Source of the DNA: Fidelibacterota bacterium | GTDB lineage: Bacteria; Fidelibacterota; Fidelibacteria; Fidelibacterales; DSDE01 | Direction of reading: 5' to 3' | DNA: 8,734 bases | Assembly: GCA_011049095.1 (NCBI GenBank) | Contig: DSDE01000351.1 | Coordinates: 1-8,734, forward strand | Shown here: positions 1 to 5,798 of the stretch, piece after piece | Position numbering within the stretch: position 1 is the stretch's first letter | Layout: the number at the start of each line of letters is the position of its first letter | Notes under the pieces: generated by a model | The model's input: only the letters and a program-made list of their open reading frames with translations | Database searches by the model: none | What the model was told of the DNA's origin: nothing | Program-made: the position numbers and the translations under genes

Positions 1-121
1 AACACTTCGACTCCGCTCAGTGACCGCACTTCGACCCTTCGACAAGCTCAGGATACCACTCCGCTCAGTGACCGCACTTCGACACATTCGACAAGCTCAG
101 TGCGGCGCAGCTCATTGACCG
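1..121. repeat. Tandem array of CTTCGAC/GCTCAG repeats, ~48 bp period
   Basis: A perfect 26-bp direct repeat occupies 10-35 and 58-83, which is a period of 48 bp. A second word, TTCGACAAGCTCAG, recurs at 38-51 and 87-100. The core GCTCAGTGACCG appears at 15-26 and 63-74, and a degenerate third copy with one mismatch lies at 110-121. CCGCACT at 72-78 is the inverse complement of AGTGCGG at 99-105, so the last unit can fold into a 7-bp stem with a 20-nt loop. From memory, CTTCGACAAGCTCAG and CTTCGACTCCGCTCAG words are common interspersed intergenic repeats in many environmental bacterial genomes; I have not checked this. The array starts at the window edge and may continue beyond it. No spacers of CRISPR type are present. 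Confidence 0.8.
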
Positions 122-502
122 GGGCTGTCACAAATTTGGGGAAGATTCTTCCTGAAGGTCCCGACCAATCGGGATGGAAAGCGAGAAATGAGATAGACGG
201 CTCGGTCGTACAAGCCAGTATCACTCTCATCAGCTCCCGTTTTGTGCTCCTCATCGCGCCACGTCTCTTTTCCGCCTTTAAACACAATCTTCTTTATCCA
301 GAATTCGTGAAGGCTCGGATTAAGGCAGTCAGCATAATCTAATTTATCGATGGAAAAATTTATTTTGGGCAGATGTGTCCATTTTCATACAATTGCGGCG
401 CTTTATTTTTTCTTTTTCGGCTTTACTGAGAAATTGCTAAATTAGGGGGCTTTTTGAGAATTGGCTGTGAGATAGTTTTCAAGGGCTGTCTTTACGGTAA
501 AA
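122..502. other. Non-coding stretch between the repeat array and the tRNA
   Basis: I see no convincing gene here on either strand. Short open frames exist, but they run into the repeat array, lack ribosome binding sites and show no recognisable protein pattern. The stretch contains two compact hairpins (140-152 and 159-174). Position 350 to 502 is AT-rich and would have to hold the tRNA promoter. A TTTG at 453-456 and TAGTTTTC at 473-480 faintly resemble a Bacteroidetes-type promoter, but the spacing (16 nt) is short for that class, so I do not call it. Confidence 0.5.
140..174. repeat. Pair of adjacent small inverted repeats
   Basis: GGAAGA at 140-145 and TCTTCC at 147-152 are inverse complements around a single T. 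Immediately downstream, TCCCGA at 159-164 and TCGGGA at 169-174 form a 6-bp stem with a CCAA loop. Neither is followed by a T tract on either strand, so they do not look like intrinsic terminators. They may belong to the same intergenic repeat family as the array on their left. Confidence 0.45.
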
Positions 503-590
503 GGAGAGGTGGCAGAGCGGTTGAATGCGGCGGTCTCGAAAACCGTTGTCCGCCTTGTGCGGACCCAGGGTTCAAATCCCTGCCTCTCCG
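503..590 (+). tRNA. tRNA-Ser (anticodon CGA)
   Basis: The acceptor stem GGAGAGG (503-509) pairs with CCTCTCC (583-589), and the discriminator base is G590, as is usual for serine tRNAs. The anticodon stem 530-534 / 542-546 encloses the 7-nt loop CTCGAAA, which places CGA at 537-539; it reads UCG codons. A long variable arm, GTCCGC (548-553) paired with GCGGAC (559-564) over a 5-nt loop, marks a class II tRNA. The T arm is CAGGG-TTCAAAT-CCCTG at 566-582. The next bases are CTA, so the CCA end is not encoded and must be added by CCA nucleotidyltransferase. The tRNA stands alone, with no other tRNA near it. Confidence 0.97.
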
Positions 591-831
591 CTAACATTAT
601 AATTATAGTAATAACAGTAATATACAGGCTGTCATACCAATTTTTATTGGCATTACCGTAGTATTTAGACAACAGGCTGTTGCTGTTTCCGGTATCAAAG
701 AGCACTTTCCATTGGCCTTCCTGGTCTTTTTTCTGCTTTGGAAGCCCCCTTAAGGGCAAAACTTTGCCATCTTTACGCAAGTAGCTGTGAAAAGCTGCAA
801 GCCAGCCAATCTTCTGCGCTAAATGGCAGAA
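591..831 (-). other. Open, protein-like stretch without a clear gene
   Basis: This region between the tRNA and the microprotein stop has no gene I can assign. On the minus strand it is open in exactly the frame of the upstream microprotein, directly after that gene's TAA at 832-834. It stays open until it enters the antisense of the tRNA. The conceptual peptide is not low in complexity; it includes SYLRKDGKVLPLRG and QWKVLFDTGNSNSLL. The only in-frame start-like codon is a TTG at 778-780 without a Shine-Dalgarno sequence. It could be a decayed gene end, the remnant of a longer protein interrupted by the TAA, or chance. Other small structure: ACAGGCTGT is repeated at 624-632 and 670-678, and CCAAT-TTTT-ATTGG at 637-650 can form a small hairpin. 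Confidence 0.3.
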
Positions 832-945
832 TTAACGGTCTCTTTCCATGGATTCTCGCTTGCATTTTCTGCAGTGCTTGACAATTTCTCTCACTACTGC
901 AATTATCAAACTAACGGGAATCAGCCACTTCAGTAGATTCTTCAT
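832..945 (-). CDS. Small single-pass membrane protein, 37 aa, with C-terminal CxxC
   Basis: I do not recognise this gene by homology. It encodes 37 residues, starting at the ATG 945-943 and ending with TAA at 834-832. The main support is a ribosome binding site, AAGGAGGT at 960-953, which matches the whole anti-Shine-Dalgarno core and sits 7 nt before the ATG. The peptide begins MKNLLKWLIP, continues as a hydrophobic stretch to about residue 18 (VSLIIAVV), then turns strongly charged. The positive-rich tail after the membrane stretch contains HCRKC, with C25 and C28 forming a CxxC pair, and ends ESMERDR. The layout suggests one transmembrane helix with a short basic cytoplasmic tail that might bind metal or be redox active; that part is inference. 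It is transcribed divergently from the antiporter gene on its right. Confidence 0.55.
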   Translation of the reverse strand: MKNLLKWLIPVSLIIAVVREIVKHCRKCKRESMERDR

Positions 946-973
946 CTCTTGTACCTCCTTTTTTCATCGAGCG

Positions 974-979
974 ATTGTA
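974..979 (-). promoter_or_regulatory. Possible -10 box (TACAAT) for the microprotein gene
   Basis: On the minus strand TACAAT reads from 979 to 974, one mismatch from the sigma-70 consensus TATAAT, and would start a transcript roughly 22 nt before the ATG, just upstream of the strong ribosome binding site. There is no convincing -35 hexamer at 16-18 nt, so the call is weak. Confidence 0.25.
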
Positions 980-1164
980 ATAAATTATCTTCATCTTTAC
1001 CTCGATAAAGCGGAGAATCTAAAAAAACAAGCGGAGAGATGTTAAAAATTTTCCCACAAGCAACTTGTCCAATACCGTTTTCTTTTGGAAAATTTGCTGT
1101 AAATAAGCTAATTTATGAGGCGATGCAAAATTTAACTTTACGCAAAATAAACCAAGGAGTGATA

Positions 1165-2676
1165 ATGAAATTTCGACCTTTGTATCTACTGGGAATTGCC
1201 GCTGTCTTATTTTTCGTGATGAGTTTAGCTTCACTATCAGCAGCCGAATCCTCTGAATTTGTCGCTTATGGAGGGCATGATCTCCATCATCAAGCGAGTG
1301 AATTAGGAAAAACCCTTCAGCTGTGGACAGCTATTCCATTTGCCGGAATTCTCTTGTCTATCGCCCTATTTCCTCTTTTTGCTCCGAAGTTTTGGCATCA
1401 TCACTATCCCAAAGTAGCACTTTTTTGGGCGCTTCTACTGGCTGTACCCTTTCTGATTTCACATAAACAAATTGCGCTCTATGAGATTGTCCATATTTAT
1501 CTCCTTGATTATATACCGTTTATCATTTTGCTTTTTGGGCTTTTTACCGTGAGTGGCGGGATTTTACTAAAGGGTACACTTGTCGGCACACCCGCTCTGA
1601 ATACGCTGATATTGGCTATTGGCACTGTGCTGGCTTCTTTGATGGGAACGACAGGTGCATCAATGATTCTCATCAGACCTCTTCTTAAAGCCAATAAAGC
1701 TCGGAAAGAGAAAGTGCACATCATTGTCTTTTTCATTTTTCTGGTGAGTAATATCGGTGGCAGTCTCACACCTCTTGGGGACCCGCCACTTTTCCTTGGA
1801 TTTCTTCACGGGGTTCCATTTTTCTGGACACTCAAATTACTGCCTGAGTATTTGCTTGCATCAGGCATTTTATTAATAATGTTCTATTTTTATGATTCAT
1901 ATGTCTTTCGCCGGGAAGGTGTAAAATTTCCCAGTGAAGCGAAAAAGCCCCTTGCTCTCGAAGGCAGCCATAATTTTCTCTTTTTATTGGGAATAATGGG
2001 TGCAGTGCTAATGAGTGGAACCTGGAAGCCAGAATTTCACTTTACTGTTTATCATGTAACCCTTCCGCTGAACAATCTTACACGGGATCTGCTCATCCTG
2101 TTAATTGCTTTTCTTTCGCTGAAAAGCACAAAAGCAGAAATTCATAAAGGCAATGAATTTGGCTGGGAACCAATTCGGGAAGTTGCTTATCTGTTTGCTG
2201 GTATCTTTATCACTATTATTCCTGCTCTGGGAATTCTCAAGGCTGGTGAGGCCGGTGCGCTGGGTGGATTAATACGCTCTGTCAATCATTCCTGGCATTA
2301 TTTCTGGGCAACGGGTCTGCTTAGCAGTTTTCTCGATAATGCCCCTACCTACTTGACCTTTTTTAATACAGCATTAGGAAAGCTTGGTCTGAGTGAGTCA
2401 GCCGCCAGCGCCTATCTCGTTAATGGTGCAGTGCTCGATGGTGTCGATCCGCTGGCTGTTCAGAAATTTGCAGAATATCTAAAGACAATTGCAGTTGGAG
2501 CGGTTTTTATGGGTGCAAATACCTATATCGGCAATGCGCCCAACTTTATGGTTCGCTCGATTGCCATCGAATCTGGAATTGATATGCCAAGCTTTTTTGG
2601 CTACTTTTTTAAGTATGCCATTCCCATTCTTTTCCCCATATATATTTTGATTAGTCTCATCTTTTTCAGCCATTGA
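1165..2676 (+). CDS. NhaD/CitMHS-like sodium:proton antiporter
   Basis: A 503-residue polytopic inner-membrane transporter of the ion transporter superfamily. Closest in pattern are the proteins annotated as sodium:proton antiporter or putative citrate transporter (CitMHS_2-like). Family signatures are visible: GTTGAS at 161-166, SNIGGSLTPLGDPPLFLGF from 195, LDNAPTYLTFFN near 390-401, and GANTYIGNAPNFM from 450. The first ~27 residues are a hydrophobic signal-like segment ending SLSAAES, typical of members with an N-terminal leader. I chose the ATG at 1165 because GGAG at 1156-1159 lies 5 nt ahead and the hydrophobic leader begins there; an upstream in-frame ATG at 1039 would add 42 non-conserved residues. 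The cation specificity cannot be read from sequence. cobO starts 9 nt after its stop, so the two are probably co-transcribed. A possible but poor promoter (TTGGAA 1085, TAATTT 1109) lies upstream. Histidine-rich patches occur at 38-42 and 77-80. Confidence 0.85.
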   Translation: MKFRPLYLLGIAAVLFFVMSLASLSAAESSEFVAYGGHDLHHQASELGKTLQLWTAIPFAGILLSIALFPLFAPKFWHHHYPKVALFWALLLAVPFLISHKQIALYEIVHIYLLDYIPFIILLFGLFTVSGGILLKGTLVGTPALNTLILAIGTVLASLMGTTGASMILIRPLLKANKARKEKVHIIVFFIFLVSNIGGSLTPLGDPPLFLGFLHGVPFFWTLKLLPEYLLASGILLIMFYFYDSYVFRREGVKFPSEAKKPLALEGSHNFLFLLGIMGAVLMSGTWKPEFHFTVYHVTLPLNNLTRDLLILLIAFLSLKSTKAEIHKGNEFGWEPIREVAYLFAGIFITIIPALGILKAGEAGALGGLIRSVNHSWHYFWATGLLSSFLDNAPTYLTFFNTALGKLGLSESAASAYLVNGAVLDGVDPLAVQKFAEYLKTIAVGAVFMGANTYIGNAPNFMVRSIAIESGIDMPSFFGYFFKYAIPILFPIYILISLIFFSH

Positions 2677-2685
2677 GAATAACTT

Positions 2686-3222
2686 ATGGAAAAAAGAAAA
2701 GGGCTCTTAATCGTTAATACTGGCAACGGCAAAGGAAAAACAACTGCAGCGCTGGGCACGGTTTTGCGGGCAGTTGGCTATCAATGGAAAGTATACATTA
2801 TCCAGTTTATGAAAGGCACCTGGCACTACGGCGAGCTTGATGGCATAAAATTGCTCAATGACTTTGTGAAATTACGTCCACTGGGGAAGGGATTTTATAA
2901 GATACTCGATGACAGTGCCACAGAAGAGGAGCATCGCGAGGCGGCGCTGCTGGCATTGCAGGAAGCTGAAAAAGAGATGCTCTCTGGCGACTGGCAGCTT
3001 ATGATTCTCGATGAAGTATTGGTGGCTGTTATGCTAGGCTTGCTGTCTGAAAATGAGCTTTTAACTTTCCTTGAAAAAAGACCGCCAGATATGTATGTCA
3101 TATTGACAGGTCGAGGAGCCACGAATAGAGTTATCGAGCTGGCCGATATGGTTACCGAAATGAAAGAGATTAAACATCCCTACCAAAAAGGAATTTTGGC
3201 CCAAAAAGGGATTGATTTTTAA
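2686..3222 (+). CDS. cobO: Cob(I)yrinic acid a,c-diamide adenosyltransferase (CobO/BtuR family)
   Basis: A 178-residue cytoplasmic enzyme that transfers the 5'-deoxyadenosyl group of ATP to the cobalt of reduced corrinoids, in adenosylcobalamin synthesis or salvage. The P-loop GNGKGKTT is at 13-20, preceded by LLIVNTG as in the family. FMKGTWHYGEL follows at about 41-51, a Walker B-like LMILDE at 105-110, TGRGA at 141-145, and the C-terminal EIKHPYQKGILAQKGIDF that closes most CobA/CobO proteins. Length is close to normal; the E. coli BtuR protein is somewhat longer at the N-terminus. The ribosome binding site is weak (GAGA at 2675-2678, overlapping the antiporter stop), which fits translation coupled to the gene before it. 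No other cobalamin genes are in the window, so it may serve salvage rather than de novo synthesis; that is inference. Confidence 0.93.
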   Translation: MEKRKGLLIVNTGNGKGKTTAALGTVLRAVGYQWKVYIIQFMKGTWHYGELDGIKLLNDFVKLRPLGKGFYKILDDSATEEEHREAALLALQEAEKEMLSGDWQLMILDEVLVAVMLGLLSENELLTFLEKRPPDMYVILTGRGATNRVIELADMVTEMKEIKHPYQKGILAQKGIDF

Positions 3223-3243
3223 AAAAAAATTGGATAAAATGAA

Positions 3244-4335
3244 ATGACGCAACAATTTGAAAAAGGCGTGGCTCCCTACACTGTACGGAAAAATAAAAAT
3301 TATATTCTTGATGAGATTAAAAAAATCAAGACAGAGATATCTGAGGACTTATTTGTTTTAGGTCACTATTATCAGCAGTCTGATGTTTTGCGCTTTGCAG
3401 ATGCCGTGGGAGACAGCTATTTGCTGGCCAGGTACGCCGTGAGCTCTCGAAAACCGTATCTGGTCTTTTGTGGTGTTCATTTTATGGCAGAATCTGCTGA
3501 CCTGCTCAACGATGACAAGCAAATTGTGCTTTTACCTGATCTGAATGCTGGCTGCGCGATGGCTGATATGGCAGCGCCAGAAGATGCTGAAAAAATGTGG
3601 GCCGAATTGAAGGAGATCATCCCGGAAAAAATAATTCCTATCACTTATATTAATTCCAGTGCGGCGATTAAAGCATTTGTAGGAAAAAATGGCGGGGCAG
3701 TCTGCACAAGCGCCAATGCGGATAAGGTTTTTGCCTGGGCACTGGAAAAAGGAGATAAGCTTATTTTTTTACCTGACCGCTACCTGGGTTGGAATACCGC
3801 GCTGGCTTATGGCATTGATCCTGATTTACTTGTACACTGGACACCAGGGAGGCCTCTGGGCGCTAACAGCGCTGATGCACTGCGAAAGGCAAAGATTATT
3901 CTTTGGAATGCTTACTGCAGTGTACACCGTCGATTCTTGCCTGGCGATGTGATAAAAATAAAAGAGAGCTATCCGGAGATAAAAATTGCCGCTCATCTGG
4001 AATGTCGTCCTGATCTTATTGAGCTGAGTCATTTGGCAGGTAGCACCAGTGCTATTCTCAAAGGAATCGAGGCCAGCAATCACGAACTCTGGGCAGTAGC
4101 TACAGAGCAGCATTTTGTGAGCGCTATTCAGGATACCTTCCCACAGAAAACAATTTTGCCGCTGGCCGGGTCCGGTTATGAATGCACCACTATGTCACTC
4201 ATCAACCCAGATTCGCTGCTGGCTACACTGCAGTCAATCCAGAGTGGTCAGCCAAAAAATATTATTCGGGTAGAAGATTCTCTACGAGAGCACGCTTTAA
4301 TTGCCTTGAAAAGAATGATGGAAATCAGCAATTAA
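3244..4335 (+). CDS. nadA: Quinolinate synthase
   Basis: A 363-residue [4Fe-4S] enzyme that condenses iminoaspartate with dihydroxyacetone phosphate to quinolinate, the precursor of NAD. It resembles the longer Bacillus-type NadA. Visible signatures are GHYYQQ at 40-45, FADAVGDS at 51-58, FCGVHFMAES at 75-84, AGCAMADMA at 102-110, NSSAAIKAF near 137-145 and AGSTS near 265-269. The three cluster ligands expected from B. subtilis spacing are present: C104 (AGCAMAD), C225 (YCSVH) and C314 (GYECTTM). Spacings of 121 and 210 residues agree with that family, so the enzyme looks intact. The start ATG at 3244 has only a weak GGA at 3232-3234. The gene begins 21 nt after cobO. nadB and nadC are not in the window, so the other steps of the pathway must be encoded elsewhere. 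Confidence 0.96.
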   Translation: MTQQFEKGVAPYTVRKNKNYILDEIKKIKTEISEDLFVLGHYYQQSDVLRFADAVGDSYLLARYAVSSRKPYLVFCGVHFMAESADLLNDDKQIVLLPDLNAGCAMADMAAPEDAEKMWAELKEIIPEKIIPITYINSSAAIKAFVGKNGGAVCTSANADKVFAWALEKGDKLIFLPDRYLGWNTALAYGIDPDLLVHWTPGRPLGANSADALRKAKIILWNAYCSVHRRFLPGDVIKIKESYPEIKIAAHLECRPDLIELSHLAGSTSAILKGIEASNHELWAVATEQHFVSAIQDTFPQKTILPLAGSGYECTTMSLINPDSLLATLQSIQSGQPKNIIRVEDSLREHALIALKRMMEISN

Positions 4336-4343
4336 TTGTTTTC

Positions 4344-4364
4344 ACTTAAAGTAATACTTTAGGT
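4344..4364. terminator. Weak bidirectional hairpin between convergent genes
   Basis: ACTTAAAGT (4344-4352) pairs with ACTTTAGGT (4356-4364) over an AAT loop, 9 bp including one T-G wobble. It is AT-rich and lacks a clear T tract on either side, so it is a poor intrinsic terminator. It lies 8 nt after the nadA stop in the 79-nt spacer between nadA and the convergent deaminase gene, where a terminator would be expected on both strands. Confidence 0.3.
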
Positions 4365-4403
4365 AAAAGACAGCGAAAGTTAAACAGTTCCTTGCGACCG
4401 GGA

Positions 4404-4412
4404 TTATCCACA
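4404..4412 (+). promoter_or_regulatory. Single perfect DnaA-box sequence (TTATCCACA)
   Basis: TTATCCACA at 4404-4412 matches the strong DnaA-box consensus exactly. It is solitary: I found no second box or AT-rich unwinding element nearby, and the flanking genes are not dnaA or dnaN. It could be a titration or regulatory site, but one 9-mer match in a window of this size can arise by chance. Confidence 0.25.
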
Positions 4413-4414
4413 GC

Positions 4415-5797
4415 TCAGATTTTTAGTAGTTTATGAGAAATATTGCTGTGCTTGGAGATAAGCTCTTTTTCGTTCAGACCGATAATATTTCCGTTTTCAA
4501 CGACTAATTTCCCATTGATAATGCTTATATCAACGGGCTGGGATGCAACAGAAAAGACAACGGCTGAAGCCGGATCGTGAGATGCACCAGAATATTCCAG
4601 CCGGTCCATTGAGATCAATACTAGGTCAGCGGACTTTCCGGGCAAAATCTGACCGATATCATCGCGGCCTAAAGCTTTAGCGCCGCCAACAGTTGCCATC
4701 CAGAGTACATCAGGGGCATCTAGCCAATATTTTGCCGGACGCAAGCGAGATAGCAGCATAGCATTTCTTAGCTCCAGCAGCAAATTTCCTGAGTCATTGC
4801 TGGCTGATCCATCTACGCCAATACTTACCTTGATGCCAGCCTCTAGCATTTCTTTAATTTTGGCAATGCCGCTTCCCAAACGCATGTTGCTGCTGGGGCA
4901 ATGGGAAACTCCAATACCTGCTTTTGCACCCCGAATAATCTCATCATCACTGAGATGAATGGCGTGAGCAAACCAAGCATTGTCTGTAATCCATTCCAGC
5001 TTCTCCATATAGTCAAATGGACGCTGAGCAAATTTCTCCAGACAAAATTTCTCTTCATCCAGTGTTTCAGCAAGATGTGTGTGTATCTGCAGACCTTTTT
5101 CCCGGGAGAGACGCGAGGTTTCCACCATTAGCTCTGGCGTCACTGAAAAAGGTGAACAAGGCGCAAGAGAAATACGTGTCATAGCGCCTGCTTTTGGGTC
5201 ATGATATTGCTCGACCAGGCGCAATTCGTCCTCTAAAATCTGTGATTCAGTTTGTGTGACAGTATCCGGTGGCAGGCCGCCGTCTTTTTTACTGAGCGAC
5301 ATACTGCCTCGGGTAGGCTGAAAACGCATACCCAGCTCCAGCGCCGCGCTTATTTCTGCATCTATCAGGCGATTTCCGGCCTGATTGGGAAAGAGATAAA
5401 GATGGTCTGAACTGCAGGTGCAGCCTGACTTAAGCAGCTCGGCCATCGATAGTTTAGCACTGATGAAAAATGCTTCTTCAGTGAGGCCTTTCCAGATTTC
5501 ATAGTTTGTCAGCAGCCAATCGAAAAGCTCTGCTTTGGTCGTGCTTTGTACGTTACGGGTCAATGACTGGAAAAAGTGATGATGGGTGTTGATTAAACCC
5601 GGCAAGACAAGCATTCTCGAGCCATCTATCACAATGTCGGCGGTAAAATTGCTTTTTTCCGGCCCTGCTGTAATAATCTGTCCATTTGAAATGTAGATAT
5701 GGCCGCCCTGGAAACTATCCAGCAAATTATCTCCATTGCCGTAATCCGTGCGCATTCGGCAAACCTGAAGCGGATTCTCTATCAGTATTGAACTCAT
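4415..5797 (-). CDS. 8-Oxoguanine deaminase-type amidohydrolase
   Basis: A 460-residue amidohydrolase-superfamily enzyme. Metal-site motifs are in order: HHH at 72-74 (the HxH pair H72/H74), HTHLAE at 239-244, H278 in WFAHAIH, and D329 in GVDGSASNDS. The segments RGSMSLSKKDGGLPP, LAPCSPFSVTPE, HLAETLDEEKFCLE, SHCPSSNMRLGSG and the DHLYLFP stretch near 131-137 closely follow, from memory, the Pseudomonas aeruginosa 8-oxoguanine deaminase Pa0142. Such enzymes convert 8-oxoguanine to urate and ammonia; related s-triazine and cytosine-type deaminases share the fold, so the substrate is inferred. It differs from the E. coli SsnA type. The start ATG (5797-5795) follows the PLP-enzyme stop by 1 nt, with AGGAT at 5808-5804 inside the end of that gene, implying translational coupling. 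It is the last gene of the operon and converges with nadA. Confidence 0.85.
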   Translation of the reverse strand: MSSILIENPLQVCRMRTDYGNGDNLLDSFQGGHIYISNGQIITAGPEKSNFTADIVIDGSRMLVLPGLINTHHHFFQSLTRNVQSTTKAELFDWLLTNYEIWKGLTEEAFFISAKLSMAELLKSGCTCSSDHLYLFPNQAGNRLIDAEISAALELGMRFQPTRGSMSLSKKDGGLPPDTVTQTESQILEDELRLVEQYHDPKAGAMTRISLAPCSPFSVTPELMVETSRLSREKGLQIHTHLAETLDEEKFCLEKFAQRPFDYMEKLEWITDNAWFAHAIHLSDDEIIRGAKAGIGVSHCPSSNMRLGSGIAKIKEMLEAGIKVSIGVDGSASNDSGNLLLELRNAMLLSRLRPAKYWLDAPDVLWMATVGGAKALGRDDIGQILPGKSADLVLISMDRLEYSGASHDPASAVVFSVASQPVDISIINGKLVVENGNIIGLNEKELISKHSNISHKLLKI

Positions 5798-5798
5798 C

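Noticed and set aside
1..121. CRISPR array
   Set aside because: The units are tandem copies with near-identical intervening sequence, not repeats separated by unique spacers, and no cas genes are present.
48..342. Two overlapping short open frames on opposite strands
   Set aside because: Both run through or beside the tandem repeat array, lack ribosome binding sites and show no recognisable protein pattern.
442..780. A 112-codon minus-strand open frame with a GFEPWVRTRRTTVF-like stretch
   Set aside because: That stretch is the antisense translation of the tRNA-Ser gene at 503-590, a well-known source of false proteins. It has no ribosome binding site and begins at a TTG.
848..1045. 65-codon plus-strand open frame
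   Set aside because: It is the shadow of the minus-strand microprotein and its leader; no ribosome binding site precedes it, and its sequence is explained by the opposite strand.
1039..1164. N-terminal extension of the antiporter from the ATG at 1039
   Set aside because: The 42 extra residues precede a signal-like leader and do not look like part of it. The ATG at 1165 has a good Shine-Dalgarno and begins the leader directly.
4336..4414. Replication origin around the DnaA box
   Set aside because: Only one box is present, with no AT-rich unwinding element and no dnaA, dnaN or other origin-linked genes nearby.
4415..5797. SsnA or guanine deaminase as the identity of the amidohydrolase
   Set aside because: The NTHHHF, RGSMSLSKKDGGLPP and GSASNDSGN segments follow the 8-oxoguanine deaminase pattern rather than SsnA, which has a different N-terminal metal-site context.
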